Part shown: piece after piece, positions 5,195 to 5,766 of the stretch
Layout of the letters: each line of letters opens with the position of its first letter
How positions within the stretch are numbered: position 1 is the first letter of the stretch
From: Clostridia bacterium
Lineage (GTDB): Bacteria; Bacillota; Clostridia; Christensenellales; Borkfalkiaceae
Length of the DNA stretch: 5,766 bases
Direction of reading: 5' to 3'
NCBI GenBank assembly: GCA_017504065.1
Contig: JAFVRU010000200.1
Coordinates: forward strand, 1-5,766
The notes under the pieces: generated by a model
What the model was told of the DNA's origin: nothing
What the model saw: the letters and a program-made list of their open reading frames with translations, nothing else
The model's database searches: none
Position numbers and translations under genes: made by a program

Positions 5195-5704
5195 ATGAAA
5201 AAGGTTCTTGGATATTTGCCCTTATTCGTTTGCGCGTTGGGCGTACTTGCGATGATGGGTTTGTTTATGCCGGCGGCGGAGTTCGCGGGAGAAACGTATA
5301 GCGGTTGGAATATCGCAATCGGGTATTCGGAAACGTTTGAAGTTTTGGGTAACGAAACAAAAATCAAGGTTTGCGAATTCTCGGTTTTGAATTTAGCGCC
5401 TTACATTTTGGTCGCAATGGGGATTGCCTGCGCGGTTACGCTGTACAAGGCGGGGCACGCAACGAAAGCGGCTTGGAGCGGCGCGCTCTGCTTCTTCGCG
5501 GCGAGTTTGTTTTTCTTCGTTTCGCCCGATTTCGTCCGTTTAAGTCAAGACGTCGAGAAAGCTTTGATGAATTTGGGAATAAAAGAAATCGAAGTGGATC
5601 TTGCGTTCGGCGCAATTCTTGCGGGTAGCGTATCGATTTTTGCCGGAGTTTGTATGATTGTTTCAAACTATCTCAATCCATCGAAAGTTGCATTGGCAAG
5701 ATAA
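5195..5704 (+). CDS. Uncharacterised membrane protein with four predicted transmembrane segments
   Basis: 169 aa. Hydrophobic stretches lie at residues 4-26 (LGYLPLFVCALGVLAMMGLF), 64-84, 92-110 and 136-159. They are separated by a polar loop at 27-63 (including TYSGWNIAIGYSE and an acidic/lysine stretch) and another at 111-135 (PDFVRLSQDVEKALMNLG). Lysines at both ends (K2-K3, K164) and the positive K85-K91 loop suggest that N and C termini and the central loop face the cytoplasm, with the two longer polar loops outside. The first segment follows Lys-Lys and could be read as a signal peptide, but it has no clear cleavage site. ATG 5195 is preceded by AGGAG (5183-5187) at 7 nt. The frame extends upstream to TTG 5135, but that codon overlaps the -10 element. 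It has its own consensus promoter and a terminator. I recognise no family, catalytic motif or partner; the role is unknown. Confidence 0.88.
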   Translation: MKKVLGYLPLFVCALGVLAMMGLFMPAAEFAGETYSGWNIAIGYSETFEVLGNETKIKVCEFSVLNLAPYILVAMGIACAVTLYKAGHATKAAWSGALCFFAASLFFFVSPDFVRLSQDVEKALMNLGIKEIEVDLAFGAILAGSVSIFAGVCMIVSNYLNPSKVALAR

Positions 5705-5721
5705 GAAGTAAAACGGAATTT

Positions 5722-5753
5722 TACCCTATGGCATAGCTGTGGGGTATTTTTTT
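5722..5753 (+). terminator. Terminator of the membrane protein gene
   Basis: An 11-bp stem (5722-5732 with 5736-5746, three G-U pairs, tight ATA loop) is followed by seven T at 5747-5753. It lies 17 nt after the stop. The base of its left arm can also pair with GTAAAA at 5708-5713 as a competing 6-bp A/U-rich hairpin (5708-5713 with 5719-5724), but that alternative is weak. Confidence 0.83.
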
Positions 5754-5766
5754 GTAAAAATTTAAA

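Noticed and set aside
5708..5724. GTAAAA/TTTTAC hairpin as an antiterminator or attenuator competing with the final terminator
   Set aside because: Six A/U-rich pairs after the stop codon are much weaker than the 11-bp terminator stem, and there is no downstream gene in view for it to control.

Overview
The window looks like chromosome from a spore-forming member of the Bacillota, most likely an uncultured Clostridia lineage. A clear spoIVA gene implies endospore formation. The rnpB RNA reads as the ancestral A type, which is usual in Clostridia and not in Bacilli. Pyruvate kinase lacks the extra C-terminal domain found in Bacillus. Promoters and ribosome binding sites are classic low-GC Gram-positive style, although the coding sequence itself is only moderately AT-rich. 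The organism call is inference.

Layout, left to right. (1) The 3' end of an unrecognised, possibly HEAT-like gene (1-252) closes with a nested-hairpin terminator. (2) spoIVA (382-1851, +) encodes the ATPase that forms the basement layer of the spore coat. It ends in a strong 13-bp terminator. (3) A 31-codon, highly basic small ORF with a strong ribosome binding site (1945-2040, +) lies in the gap after it. (4) A diacylglycerol/lipid kinase family gene (2169-3098, +) has its own extended -10 promoter. It converges on (5) pyruvate kinase, pyk (3137-4543, -), and the two share a bidirectional terminator. (6) The pyk promoter lies back-to-back with that of (7) rnpB, the RNase P RNA (4691-5042, +), which ends in its own terminator. 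(8) A 169-aa protein with four predicted membrane segments and no recognised family (5195-5704, +) is driven by an exact-consensus sigma-A promoter and closed by a terminator at the right edge.

The genes do not form one operon. Nearly every gene has its own promoter and terminator, so this is a run of short, independent units: sporulation, lipid phosphorylation, glycolysis, tRNA maturation and an unknown membrane function. I see no mobile element, CRISPR array, tRNA or prophage signature. The parts least explained by known families are the small basic ORF beside spoIVA, the four-helix membrane protein with a possible leaderless upstream ORF, the palindrome in front of the lipid kinase promoter, and the very tight pyk/rnpB divergent promoter pair.
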